From: Streptomyces roseofulvus | Lineage (GTDB): Bacteria > Actinomycetota > Actinomycetes > Streptomycetales > Streptomycetaceae | Assembly (NCBI RefSeq): GCF_039534915.1 | Contig: NZ_BAAAWE010000001.1 | Coordinates: 6,510,001-6,574,000, forward strand | DNA length: 64,000 nt | Reading direction: 5' to 3' | In this document: positions 25,506-33,720 of the stretch, in pieces | Numbering within the stretch: the stretch's first letter is position 1 | How the letters are laid out: every line of letters starts with the position of its first letter | Made by a program: the position numbers and the translations under genes | The notes under the pieces: generated by a model | The model's database searches: none | Seen by the model: only the letters and a program-made list of their open reading frames with translations | Told to the model about the DNA's origin: nothing

Positions 25506-26714
25506 TCACGCCTCCGCGACGGCGGCCGGCGCGCCCGCGCCCCGGCGCCCGTGCACGGCCAGCAGCCCCGTCGTCGCCACGGCCAGCGCCAGCAGCGCCA
25601 CCAGCCCCGGCACGAGCCCCACCAGCGGCCCCGCGAGCAGCCCGGCCACCCCGCCGGCCGCCAGCGCCACCGGCGGCCGCCCCGAGCTCCGCCACCCGAT
25701 CGCCGCCGCGCCCAGCAGGAAGACGCCGACCCCGCCCGGCAGCGACCAGGCCACCACCCCGTGCATCGGCTCCGCGAGCCCGTAGTGCCCGGTGTCCGCG
25801 ACCTGCTGGAGGACCTTCTTCATGCCCAGCGCGCACAGCACCACGCCCGCCACCAGCGGCAGATGCAGGAAGGTGTACACGTCCCGGGCGAAGCGGGTGC
25901 GGTCGTCGCCGTCCAGCGCCGCGAGCCGGTGCTCCGCCCCCGTGCCCAACTGCCGGAAGTACAGCCACCACAGAGCCGCCGACAGCAGCAGTCCGGCCGT
26001 CGCCGCGCCCAGCACCGCGAGCGTCAGCGGGAAGCCCGACACCCCGACGCCCATCGCCACGATCGACTCGCCCAGCGCGATGATCACGATCAGGCCGTGC
26101 CGCTCGGCGAAGTGCCCGGGCGAGTTGACCCGCCACCCCGACGAACCCGTGACGTAGATCCCGCCGTAGTCGACCGCCACCGCGCCCAGCCACAGCAGGA
26201 GTTGCGCCCGGCCCGTGTACGCCGAGCCGATCAGCAGCAGCACCAGCGGCGGCAGCACCGACAGCAGCGCGGTCCGCCGCAGCGTCCGGCGCAGCACCGC
26301 GTCCCCGGGCGCGCTCAGCCAGTACGAGACCAGGTGCAGCACCCGTACCGCCCCGTAGCAGAGCACGAACACCAGCGGCGCCGGCAGGCCGCCCGGCGCG
26401 TCCGCGAACACCTCGGGCACCGCGAACGACACGATCAGCACGACCGCCATCACGGTCACCAGCACCCCGAACAGGCCGCCCGAGTCGGCCCGGACGACAT
26501 TGCCCAGCCAGGCGAAACAGCACCAGCACCACCACAGCAGCGCCAGCACCACCATGCCGCCGGCCATCCGCACCGGCGACGGCGCCGCCGCCATCAACGC
26601 CGTGACCTGCGTGATCGCATACACGAACACCAGGTCGAAGAAGAGCTCGGCGGGCGTCACCGCGTGATCGTCCCCCGTGGCCACCAGGCCGGCCCGGCCT
26701 CTGTCCCGCGCCAT
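25506..26714 (-). CDS. LtrA family membrane protein
   Basis: A 402-residue integral membrane protein with about 11-12 hydrophobic segments. The hallmark N-terminal motif TPAELFFDLVFVYAITQV and the central ERHGLIVIIALGESIVAMGVG identify the low-temperature-requirement A family. GGGAGGAC lies seven bases before ATG 26714. The biochemical function of this family is not established. It stands alone on the minus strand, divergent from the small four-helix membrane gene at 26942. Confidence 0.88.
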   Translation of the reverse strand: MARDRGRAGLVATGDDHAVTPAELFFDLVFVYAITQVTALMAAAPSPVRMAGGMVVLALLWWCWCCFAWLGNVVRADSGGLFGVLVTVMAVVLIVSFAVPEVFADAPGGLPAPLVFVLCYGAVRVLHLVSYWLSAPGDAVLRRTLRRTALLSVLPPLVLLLIGSAYTGRAQLLLWLGAVAVDYGGIYVTGSSGWRVNSPGHFAERHGLIVIIALGESIVAMGVGVSGFPLTLAVLGAATAGLLLSAALWWLYFRQLGTGAEHRLAALDGDDRTRFARDVYTFLHLPLVAGVVLCALGMKKVLQQVADTGHYGLAEPMHGVVAWSLPGGVGVFLLGAAAIGWRSSGRPPVALAAGGVAGLLAGPLVGLVPGLVALLALAVATTGLLAVHGRRGAGAPAAVAEA

Positions 26715-26941
26715 CCGCGTGTCCTCCCCGTGACAGGGGCGGCGCGCGCCGCCCGGCGCGCACCCTACACACGCCGCCCGGCCCGCGCGGCGGGAGTCCG
26801 GACTCCGGCATGACCTCCCAGGTAATCGACCCGCACCCGCCGTCGGCGGCAAGCTCTGAAGCACCGGAACCCGGGCGGCGCACTCCGCCCGGGCACCGGC
26901 TCCCCAGCGCACGAACGACCCCCTCAGGAGGGTGATCCGCC

Positions 26942-27358
26942 ATGTCCCAGGCCCTGCTCGCCGGTCTCGCCCGCACCACCCGGCCGCAGTCCATGGTCCG
27001 CCGGTTCCTGGCCCTGGACGCCGTCGTCACCGGGGCCAACGGCCTCGCCTACGCCCTCGCCTCCGGCCCGCTCGGCGACCTCCTCGGCGTGGACCCCGCC
27101 CTGCTCCTCGGACTCGGCCTCTTCCTCACCGCCTTCGCCGCCGGCGTCGCCTGGCTCGCGAGCCGGCCGGCGCCCCCGGCGCTCGCCGTGAAGCTGGTCG
27201 TCGACGCCAACCTGCTCTGGGCCGTGCTCAGCCTCGTCGCCCTCGCCGCCTGGCTCGACCCCACCACCGCCGGACTCGTCTGGACCCCGATGCAGGCCGG
27301 CACCGTCGCCGGCTTCGCCGTCCTCCAGTGGTCCGCGCTGCGGGCGGTCAGTCGCTGA
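26942..27358 (+). CDS. Four-helix membrane protein, hypothetical
   Basis: A 138-residue protein with four predicted transmembrane helices (about 24-44, 55-78, 85-103, 112-131) and a basic N-terminus. AGGAGGGT precedes ATG 26942. The sequence pattern resembles small actinobacterial integral membrane proteins often found next to XRE regulators. Its last 11 bp overlap the convergent XRE gene. Function unknown. Confidence 0.72.
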   Translation: MSQALLAGLARTTRPQSMVRRFLALDAVVTGANGLAYALASGPLGDLLGVDPALLLGLGLFLTAFAAGVAWLASRPAPPALAVKLVVDANLLWAVLSLVALAAWLDPTTAGLVWTPMQAGTVAGFAVLQWSALRAVSR

Positions 27359-28163
27359 GGGAACGCAGGTACTCCACCGTCGCCGGGTCGGCCGGGAGCA
27401 TCGTCTCGATGGCCAGCTCGGCGACGGTCACGTCCATCGGGGTGTTGAACGTCGAGATCGACGACACGAAGGACAGCACCCGCCCGTCGTGCTCGATCCG
27501 CAGCGGCAGCGCGAAGTACGGGTACGGCTCCGGGTCCGCAGGGTCCTCGGCGGCACCGCCGGCCGCCGGCTCCGGCAGCGGATACGCCGTCACCTCCTCG
27601 TACACCGCCCGCAGCGCCTCCGAGCGGGCGAAGGCGATCTGACGCTCCATCTGGGCGAGCAGATGCCCCCGCCACTCGCGCAGGTTGCGGATCCTGGGCG
27701 CCAGGCCCTCCGGGTGCAGGGTGATCCGCATGACGTTCATCGGCGGCGTCAGCAGATGCTCCGGCAGCCCCTCCAGGAGCATCCCGATCGCCCGGTTGGC
27801 GGCCACGACCGTGTACGAACCGTCCACCACCACCGCCGGGTACGGCTCGTACCCCTGGAGCAGCCGCGCGAGGCCCTCCCGCAGCGTCTCCAGCTCCGGC
27901 GCGTCCAGCGTCGACTCCGCGTACCGGGGCGCGTAACCGCCCGCGAGGAGCAGCGCGTTGCGGTCCCGCACCGGCACGTCCAGGTGCTCGGCCAGCTTGA
28001 GGATCATCTCCTCGCTCGGCCGCGACCGGCCCGTCTCCACGAAGGAGATGTGCCGCGCCGAGGAGTCCGCCCGCAGGGCCAGCTCCAGCTGGCTCAGCCG
28101 CCGCCGCTCGCGCCAGCCGCGCAGCAGCGCTCCCACCCCCGTGTCGCTCACGACTGTTGTCAT
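27348..28163 (-). CDS. XRE family regulator with MmyB-like ligand domain
   Basis: A 271-residue protein. Residues 10-65 are an XRE helix-turn-helix (RRLSQLELALRADSSARHISFVETGRSRPS). The rest is the PAS-like MmyB ligand-binding domain, with YEPYPAVVVDGSYTVVAANRA and a C-terminal FNTPMDVTVAELAIETMLPAD. Homologues of this class bind fatty-acid-like ligands. ATG 28163 is chosen because upstream codons do not continue the fold. It is convergent with the four-helix membrane gene, which may be a target. Confidence 0.87.
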   Translation of the reverse strand: MTTVVSDTGVGALLRGWRERRRLSQLELALRADSSARHISFVETGRSRPSEEMILKLAEHLDVPVRDRNALLLAGGYAPRYAESTLDAPELETLREGLARLLQGYEPYPAVVVDGSYTVVAANRAIGMLLEGLPEHLLTPPMNVMRITLHPEGLAPRIRNLREWRGHLLAQMERQIAFARSEALRAVYEEVTAYPLPEPAAGGAAEDPADPEPYPYFALPLRIEHDGRVLSFVSSISTFNTPMDVTVAELAIETMLPADPATVEYLRSLSD

Positions 28164-28267
28164 GCGCAGACGGTATCCCAGAGGAGTGACCGGGTACGTT
28201 CCCACGGGGACCGTCGCCCGCACCACGTACCCCGCCCCGCGCACCACCGACCGGAGGGAGCACCCCC

Positions 28268-28573
28268 GTGCCCACGCAGCCGCTGTCTCAGAAGGAGATC
28301 GAGGACCGACTGCGGGAGCTGCCCGGCTGGTCCGTCGAGGACGCGCGCCTGGTCCGCTCCTACCGGCTCCCCGACCACTTCGCCGCCACCGCGCTCGTCG
28401 TCCACGTCGCCCAGGTCCAGCAGGAGCTGAACCACCACTCGGACCTGACGCTCGGCTACGACACGGTCGCCCTGGCCGTCTCCACCCACTCCGCCGGCGG
28501 CGCCCTCACCGAGAAGGACTTCGCCCTCGCCGAGCGCGTCGAGGCCATCGCCCCCGCCCACGGCGCCCACTGA
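28268..28573 (+). CDS. phhB: Pterin-4a-carbinolamine dehydratase
   Basis: A 101-residue enzyme that dehydrates 4a-hydroxytetrahydrobiopterin to regenerate the pterin cofactor of aromatic amino acid hydroxylases. The active-site motif ELNHHSDL is present, along with the typical start LPGWSVEDARLVRSY. GGAGGGAG precedes GTG 28268. No aromatic amino acid hydroxylase is in the window. The gene lies alone between the XRE regulator and a methyltransferase. Confidence 0.9.
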   Translation: MPTQPLSQKEIEDRLRELPGWSVEDARLVRSYRLPDHFAATALVVHVAQVQQELNHHSDLTLGYDTVALAVSTHSAGGALTEKDFALAERVEAIAPAHGAH

Positions 28574-28601
28574 CGGACCGTCCGCTCGTAGGCTGCCCTC
28601 C

Positions 28602-29348
28602 ATGGCGGACACCCTGCTCGACTACGAGACCGAGGCGGCCCACTACGACGAGACCCGGGGCGGCGTGCCCCGGGCCGAGGCGGCGGCCGGCGCCGTGCTG
28701 CGGCTGCTGCCGCCCGGCGCCCGCACCCTGCTCGACCTCGCCTGCGGCACCGGTCTCGTCACCGAACGGATCGCCCGGCCCGGGCTCCGCGTCCTCGGCG
28801 CCGACGCCGCGCACGCCATGCTCCGGACCGCCGACCGGCGCCTCCCGGGCCGGGTGGTCCGTGCCGACGCCCGCCGGCTGCCCTTCCCCGACGCGAGCCT
28901 CGACGCGGTCTGCGCGGTGTGGCTGCTCCATCTGGTGCCGTTCACCGGGGAGATCGTCGCCGAGGCGGCCCGGGTGCTGCGCCCCGGCGGCGTCCTCGCC
29001 GTCACCGTCGACAAGGACGCCGCCCACGACGTCGGCAGCGACATCGACGCGCTGCTGCGCCCGCACCGGGCGGCCGGCGCCGCACACGACCGCGCCGGAC
29101 GCGTCGACGCCCTCGCAGCCGCCCACGGTCTCGCCCCGGTCGGCACCGCCACCTTCACCGGCCACGGCCAGGGCGCCACCCCGGAGTCCACCGCCCGCAG
29201 ACTCCGCGCCGGGTACTACGCCTCCTGGTTCCGGGGCGACCCGGCCGCCACGGACGCCCTCGCCGCCGCCCTGGCGGCCCTGCCGGACCAGGACCGCCCC
29301 CGCCCGGCACCCGAGTACCGCCTCGCCGCCTACGCGAAGACGGTCTAG
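28602..29348 (+). CDS. Class I SAM-dependent methyltransferase
   Basis: A 248-residue methyltransferase. Motif I is LLDLACGTGLVTERIA, the acidic motif is ADAAHAML, motif III is LPFPDASLDAVCAVWLLH and the post-core motif is RVLRPGGVLAVTVDKDAAHD. TAGGCT sits seven bases before ATG with no Shine-Dalgarno, so the mRNA is probably leaderless. It starts 29 bp after the pterin dehydratase. Substrate unknown. Confidence 0.87.
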   Translation: MADTLLDYETEAAHYDETRGGVPRAEAAAGAVLRLLPPGARTLLDLACGTGLVTERIARPGLRVLGADAAHAMLRTADRRLPGRVVRADARRLPFPDASLDAVCAVWLLHLVPFTGEIVAEAARVLRPGGVLAVTVDKDAAHDVGSDIDALLRPHRAAGAAHDRAGRVDALAAAHGLAPVGTATFTGHGQGATPESTARRLRAGYYASWFRGDPAATDALAAALAALPDQDRPRPAPEYRLAAYAKTV

Positions 29349-29363
29349 CCGCGCCGCGAGCCG

Positions 29364-30989
29364 TCAGCAGGCGGCCACCCGGCCGCCGGCCAGTTCGAGT
29401 CGGCGGCCGGCGAAGCGGGCGCGGAACTCCCGGTCGTGGGAGACCGCGACCACCGCGCCCGGGAACGCGGCGACCGCCTCCTCCAACTCCTCCACCAGCG
29501 CGGGCGCGAGGTGGTTCGTGGGCTCGTCCAGGACCAGCAGATCGACCGGGCGGGAGACCAGCAGGGCCAGTTCCAGCCGCCGGCGCTGCCCTGCCGAGAG
29601 CGCCGCCACCGGCACGGGCAGGTCCTCCTCCCGCAGCAGGCCGAGCGCCAGCAGCTCCCCGGCGTGCTCCTCCGGCGGCCCCGGCCGGCCGTCCGCCCAG
29701 ACCGCGAGGGCGGTCCGGCGGGTGGGGGAGTGCGGCAGCTCCTGCGCGAGATGCCCGACCCGGCCCGTCCGGCGGACCACGCCGGTGTCCGGGGCGAGTT
29801 CACCGGCGAGCAGCCGCAACAGGGTCGTCTTCCCGGCGCCGTTGGGACCCGAGACCAGCAGCCGCTCGCCGGTCCCGATCCGCAGCCCGTCCACCGCGAG
29901 CCGGTCGCCGCAGCGGATCCCCGCCAGCTCGACGAGCACGTCCGCGCCGGGGGCGGCGCCGGTGAACCGGCCGCCGAAGCGCAGCGGTTCCGGCGGCGCC
30001 GCCACCGGCTCCCGCAGGAGCTCCTCCAGTCGGCGGCGGGCCGTCCGCACCTGCCCGGAGAGCTTGTTCTCGCTGGAGCGGCGGTGCTTGCCGAAGCCCT
30101 GGCGCGGATCCTTCCCGGTCACCGCGAGCCGCTGCCCCGCCGCCGCGACGAGCTCCTCGGTACGGGCCACCTCCTCCCGCCACTCCAGGTGCTCCTGCTC
30201 GCGGCGGCGGCGCTCGGCGGCCTTCGCGGACCGGTAGCCGGCCCAGCCGTCCCCGTACCGCAGCACGGTCCGCCGGTCCCGGTCGACCTCCAGGACCGTC
30301 GTGGCGAAGCCGGTGAGGAAGGACCGGTCGTGGGTGACGACGAGCGCGGTGCCCCGGTGTGCGGCGAGCCGCCCCCGCAGCCAGTCGACGGCGTCGCGGT
30401 CGAGGTGGTTCGTCGGCTCGTCGAGCAGCAGCAGCTCGGCGCCGGAGGAGAGCACGCAGGCCAGCGCGAGCCGCGCCTGCTCGCCGCCGGACAGGGTGGC
30501 GAGCGGCCGGTCGGGGGTGAGGTGCCCGAGGCCGAGGGCGTCGAGGGAGGCGGCTGTCTCGGCGTCGGCGCGGTAGCCGCCGCGCTCCTCGAAGCGGTCG
30601 AGGAGCGTTCCGTACGCGGCGAGCTCGTCCGGTCCCGCCGCGCCGAGGCCCGCCTCGGCCGCCCTCAACTCGGCCTCCAGACTCCGCAGTTCGGCGAGGG
30701 CGAGATCGACGGCGTCCTGGACCGTGTCGTCCGGCCCGACGGGGTACGTCTCCGGCAGCGTCTGGGCGAGCCGGGCGACGGAGCCCGGGAAGCTGACGAG
30801 GACCTCGCCCTCGTCCGGGGCCAGACCGCCGTCGAGCAGCCGGAGCAGGGTGGACTTGCCGGAGCCGTTCTCGCCGACGACGACGGCCTTCTCGCCGGGG
30901 CGGACGGTGAACGAGACCTGGTCGAGGACCCGCCGGTCCCCGAAGGAGACGCCGACCTGACGAAGGGAGAGCTGGGCGCGAGCGCGCAT
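29364..30989 (-). CDS. ABC-F family ATPase, ribosome-protection type
   Basis: A 541-residue soluble protein with two ABC domains and no membrane segment. Domain 1 has GENGSGKST, LSGGEQARLAL and LLLLDEPTNHLD; domain 2 has GPNGAGKTT, LSAGQRRRLEL and LVLDEPTNHL. A charged interdomain linker (about 245-340) would reach the ribosomal P-site tRNA region. ABC-F antibiotic-resistance factors displace 50S-targeting drugs. An upstream MGTLYYFL leader and terminator-like hairpin suggest drug-inducible attenuation. It could also be a housekeeping translation factor, but the leader favours resistance. Confidence 0.88.
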   Translation of the reverse strand: MRARAQLSLRQVGVSFGDRRVLDQVSFTVRPGEKAVVVGENGSGKSTLLRLLDGGLAPDEGEVLVSFPGSVARLAQTLPETYPVGPDDTVQDAVDLALAELRSLEAELRAAEAGLGAAGPDELAAYGTLLDRFEERGGYRADAETAASLDALGLGHLTPDRPLATLSGGEQARLALACVLSSGAELLLLDEPTNHLDRDAVDWLRGRLAAHRGTALVVTHDRSFLTGFATTVLEVDRDRRTVLRYGDGWAGYRSAKAAERRRREQEHLEWREEVARTEELVAAAGQRLAVTGKDPRQGFGKHRRSSENKLSGQVRTARRRLEELLREPVAAPPEPLRFGGRFTGAAPGADVLVELAGIRCGDRLAVDGLRIGTGERLLVSGPNGAGKTTLLRLLAGELAPDTGVVRRTGRVGHLAQELPHSPTRRTALAVWADGRPGPPEEHAGELLALGLLREEDLPVPVAALSAGQRRRLELALLVSRPVDLLVLDEPTNHLAPALVEELEEAVAAFPGAVVAVSHDREFRARFAGRRLELAGGRVAAC

Positions 30990-31015
30990 GGGTGTGTTCC
31001 TCTGCGGGTTGCGTG

Positions 31016-31065
31016 GAAAAAGGGCACACGAAACCGGCCCGCGGCCGCGACGGCGACCGGGCCGG
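31016..31065 (-). terminator. Terminator-like hairpin in ABC-F leader (attenuator)
   Basis: On the minus strand the leader contains an eight-base perfect stem, CCGGCCCG (positions 31065-31058) with CGGGCCGG (31041-31034). After it come TTTC and then a TTTTT run (31020-31016), close to the ABC-F start codon. It fits an intrinsic terminator that stalled translation of the upstream leader peptide could disrupt. Confidence 0.6.
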
Positions 31066-31074
31066 CACCCGGAA

Positions 31075-31101
31075 TCAGAGGAAGTAGTACAACGTACCCA
31101 T
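31075..31101 (-). CDS. Leader peptide MGTLYYFL of ABC-F gene
   Basis: An eight-codon ORF (ATG to TGA) encoding MGTLYYFL, about 85 bases upstream of the ABC-F start codon. TAGCCT at 31114-31109 would place transcription initiation at or next to this ATG, making it leaderless. Short hydrophobic or aromatic leaders with drug-dependent stalling control many ABC-F and erm genes. The hairpin and T-run that follow complete the attenuator layout. The ORF is too short for length statistics, so the support is position and similarity to the leader of the second ABC-F gene. Confidence 0.6.
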   Translation of the reverse strand: MGTLYYFL

Positions 31102-31240
31102 ACGTCCGAGGCTAACAGCCGCCGCGGACGACGTCCCGCGACTTTTCCCGCGCCCACCACACCCCGCACCCCGAGTCGCGTCGGCAGGGGCGCCCGTGCC
31201 CCGCCCCCGGCGGCCGCGCCGGGTCCGGGCGCCGACACGT

Positions 31241-31255
31241 TTGCCGTACCGGCAA
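31241..31255. promoter_or_regulatory. Palindrome upstream of His-rich methyltransferase
   Basis: TTGCCG-TAC-CGGCAA is a perfect palindrome with six-base arms, 43 bp upstream of the ATG at 31298 and followed by a CTTTTC run. It is positioned like an operator over the -35/-10 region. Metal- or ligand-responsive control is only a guess based on the His-rich protein. Confidence 0.4.
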
Positions 31256-31297
31256 CTTTTCTCGCGTTTCCGGCGGGATCCGGCGCACTCTGGTCCC

Positions 31298-32251
31298 ATG
31301 ACCCAGCATCGCGACGCCCACCACCACGGAGCGGGCCACGGCCCCGCCCCGTCCCCCGGCCACACCCCGTCCACCGGTCACTCCCACGGCCACTCCCACG
31401 GCGACGGCACCGAGCTCGACTGGGGCCGGCTCGCCCCGCTCCTGGAGCGCCAGGCCGAGGTCGCCGGCGGCGCCTACCGGGAGGCCGCCGCCTGGCTCGG
31501 CACCCTCGTGCCGGCCGGCGGCGTGCGCCGCCTGCTCGACATCGGCAGCGGCCCCGGCGTCATCACCACGCTCCTCGCGGAGGCGTTCCCGTACGCCGAG
31601 GCTGTCGCCGTCGACGGCACCCCGGAGCTCCTGGAGCGGGCCCGCGCCCGCGCCGAGGACCAGGGGCTCGGCGGCCGCGTCTCCACCCTGCGCGCCGAAC
31701 TCCCCGAGGAGACCGGCGCACTCGGCGAGGCAGACCTGCTGTGGGCCGGCAACTCGCTGCACCACCTCGGCGACCAGCGGGCCGCGCTCGCCGACTTCGC
31801 GAAGCTGCTGCGCCCCGGCGGCCTGGTCGCCCTCGTCGAGGGCGGGCTGCCGCTCCGCCATCTGCCCCGGGACATCGGCATCGGCCGCCCCGGCCTGGAG
31901 GCCCGCCTCGACGCCGAACACGCCGACTGGTTCGCCCGGATGCGCGCCGAACTCCCCGGCGCCGTCCGCGAACCGGACGACTGGCGCGCCCTGTTCGCCG
32001 CGGCCGGCCTCACCCCGGCCGGCACCCGCACCTTCCTCGTGGACGTCCCGGCGCCGGTCCCGCCGGTCGTCCGCGAGCTGGCCGTCCGCCACTTCGAGCG
32101 GCTCCGCGAGGGCATGGGCGAGCACCTGGCCGCCGAGGACCGCACGGTCCTCGACCGGCTCCTCGACCCGGCCGACGAGCACTCCCTGCACCGCCGGACG
32201 GACCTCTTCCACCTGACGGCCCACACGGTCCACACCGCCCGCAAGGGCTGA
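31298..32251 (+). CDS. SAM-dependent methyltransferase with His-rich N-terminus
   Basis: A 317-residue methyltransferase. The first 40 residues are a His/Gly-rich tract (HHHGAGHGP, GHSHGHSHGDG) of the sort that binds Zn, Ni or Cu in metal-handling proteins. The catalytic core has LLDIGSGPGVITTLLA (motif I), VAVDGTPELL, AGNSLHHLGDQ and KLLRPGGLVALVE. It is divergent from the ABC-F gene across a spacer holding its leader and a perfect palindrome. Substrate unknown; metal binding is inferred from composition. Confidence 0.85.
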   Translation: MTQHRDAHHHGAGHGPAPSPGHTPSTGHSHGHSHGDGTELDWGRLAPLLERQAEVAGGAYREAAAWLGTLVPAGGVRRLLDIGSGPGVITTLLAEAFPYAEAVAVDGTPELLERARARAEDQGLGGRVSTLRAELPEETGALGEADLLWAGNSLHHLGDQRAALADFAKLLRPGGLVALVEGGLPLRHLPRDIGIGRPGLEARLDAEHADWFARMRAELPGAVREPDDWRALFAAAGLTPAGTRTFLVDVPAPVPPVVRELAVRHFERLREGMGEHLAAEDRTVLDRLLDPADEHSLHRRTDLFHLTAHTVHTARKG

Positions 32252-32275
32252 ACCGCGCGGGCCGCCCCGCCCGCC

Positions 32276-32755
32276 TCAGGAGGACACCGGCTCCAGCCGC
32301 CACCACTGGAACGGGGAGTCGGTGTCCTCCCCCTGGCGGATGTCGGCACCCTCGGCCGCCGACCCGTCCGCCACTTCGAGCAGCAGCCCGCTGATGAAGC
32401 TCACCAGCGCGACCGTCCCGGGTGCCTGGACGTCCTGCTCGATGATCCACTCCTGGGCGCCGAAGTTGTTCGCCCGCCACTGCTGGACGAGCGCGCCCGG
32501 CTCCGTGGAGGCGTTCACCACGTCGAGCCGCTTCCCGCTGGCCGCGTTGACCAGGTGGTAGAGCCCGCCGCCGTTCGGCACCGGCGACACCCGCCAGTGC
32601 TGCCCCGGCGCGTCCGACGCGGCGCCCTGCTGCACCTTGGCGCCCCCGCGCCGCGAACCGGCGTACACCTCCAGGAGCAGCCCGCTGCCCACGTTCCGCA
32701 CCCGGTACAGCCCCTCCGGGACGGGGGCCGTGCCCCCGTCCGCCGTCCCCCTCAC
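32276..32755 (-). CDS. Ricin-type beta-trefoil lectin-like protein (no signal peptide)
   Basis: A 159-residue protein of three trefoil repeats: LYRVRNVGSGLLLEVYAGS, LYHLVNAASGKRLDVVNAS and VSFISGLLLEVADGS. Each has a following Q-W/Q-x-W-type segment (GQHWRV, AQEWII, FQWWRL), the RicinB_lectin_2 pattern. GTG 32755 follows GAGG six bases upstream, which lies within the stop region of the aldo/keto reductase gene, eight bases away. No secretion signal is visible, so the lectin appears cytoplasmic and translationally linked to the reductase. An upstream start would run through the reductase gene in another frame and is not credible. Confidence 0.75.
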   Translation of the reverse strand: MRGTADGGTAPVPEGLYRVRNVGSGLLLEVYAGSRRGGAKVQQGAASDAPGQHWRVSPVPNGGGLYHLVNAASGKRLDVVNASTEPGALVQQWRANNFGAQEWIIEQDVQAPGTVALVSFISGLLLEVADGSAAEGADIRQGEDTDSPFQWWRLEPVSS

Positions 32756-32763
32756 CAGGGGCC

Positions 32764-33606
32764 TCAGGCCACGTTGAACTCGGCCGGGTTCGGGCCGAGG
32801 CGCCGGCCCTCGTCCAGCGCGCCGATCGCGGCGACGTCCTCCGCGTCCAGCTCGAAGTCGAAGACCTCGATGTTCTCGCGGATCCGGGACGGGGTCACCG
32901 ACTTCGGGATGACCACGTTGCCCAGCTGGAGGTGCCAGCGGAGCACCACCTGGGCGGGGGTGCGCCCGTGCTTGCGGGCGATGGCGACGAGCGCCGGGAC
33001 GTCGAGCAGCCCGCGGCCCTGGCCCAGCGGCGACCACGCCTCGGTCGCGATGCCCAGCTCGGCGTGGACGGCGCGGGACTCGGCCTGCGCCAGCTGCGGG
33101 TGCAGCTCGATCTGGTTCACCGCCGGCACCACCGAGGTCTCGGCCGTCAGCCGCTCCAGGTGCTCCGGGAGGAAGTTGGAGACGCCGATCGCCTTGGCGC
33201 GCCCGTCGGCGAGGATCTTCTCCAGGGCCTTGTAGGTGTCGACGTACGCGTCCTTCGCCGGCACCGGCCAGTGGATCAGGTACAGGTCGACGTAGTCGAG
33301 GCCGAGGCGCTCCAGCGAGGCGTCGAAGGCGCGCAGCGTGCTGTCGTGGCCCTGCTCGCTGTTCCACAGCTTGGTGGTGACGAAGAGCTCCTCGCGGGGG
33401 ATCCCGGAGGCCGCGACGGCCTCGCCGGTGCCGCGCTCGTTCTCGTAGACCGCCGCCGTGTCGATCGAGCGGTAGCCGGCCTCCAGGGCGGTGGCCACGG
33501 CCTTCGCCGCCTCGTCGTCCGGCACCTGCCAGACGCCGAAGCCGAGCTGCGGCATCGCCACGCCGTTGTTCAGGATGACCGAGGGGACCTTGCTGTCCGT
33601 GCTCAC
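32764..33606 (-). CDS. Aldo/keto reductase
   Basis: A 280-residue NADPH-dependent TIM-barrel oxidoreductase. The catalytic tetrad is visible: Asp in SIDTAAVYENE, Tyr in the same segment, Lys in TTKLWN and His in LIHWPVP. NADPH contacts include PKSVTPSRI. It reduces aldehydes such as methylglyoxal or 2,5-diketo-gluconate in relatives. GTG 33606 is used. It is followed immediately by the lectin-like gene. Confidence 0.92.
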   Translation of the reverse strand: MSTDSKVPSVILNNGVAMPQLGFGVWQVPDDEAAKAVATALEAGYRSIDTAAVYENERGTGEAVAASGIPREELFVTTKLWNSEQGHDSTLRAFDASLERLGLDYVDLYLIHWPVPAKDAYVDTYKALEKILADGRAKAIGVSNFLPEHLERLTAETSVVPAVNQIELHPQLAQAESRAVHAELGIATEAWSPLGQGRGLLDVPALVAIARKHGRTPAQVVLRWHLQLGNVVIPKSVTPSRIRENIEVFDFELDAEDVAAIGALDEGRRLGPNPAEFNVA

Positions 33607-33720
33607 GTGGGATGGATCCTTACGTCGTCATGGTCGTCGGCGGGCGCCGCGCGGACGCCTCGCCCCAAGGGCACAACGATCACCCGGCGCCGGTCATTCC
33701 GCGAGCGCGCCACGGCCCCG

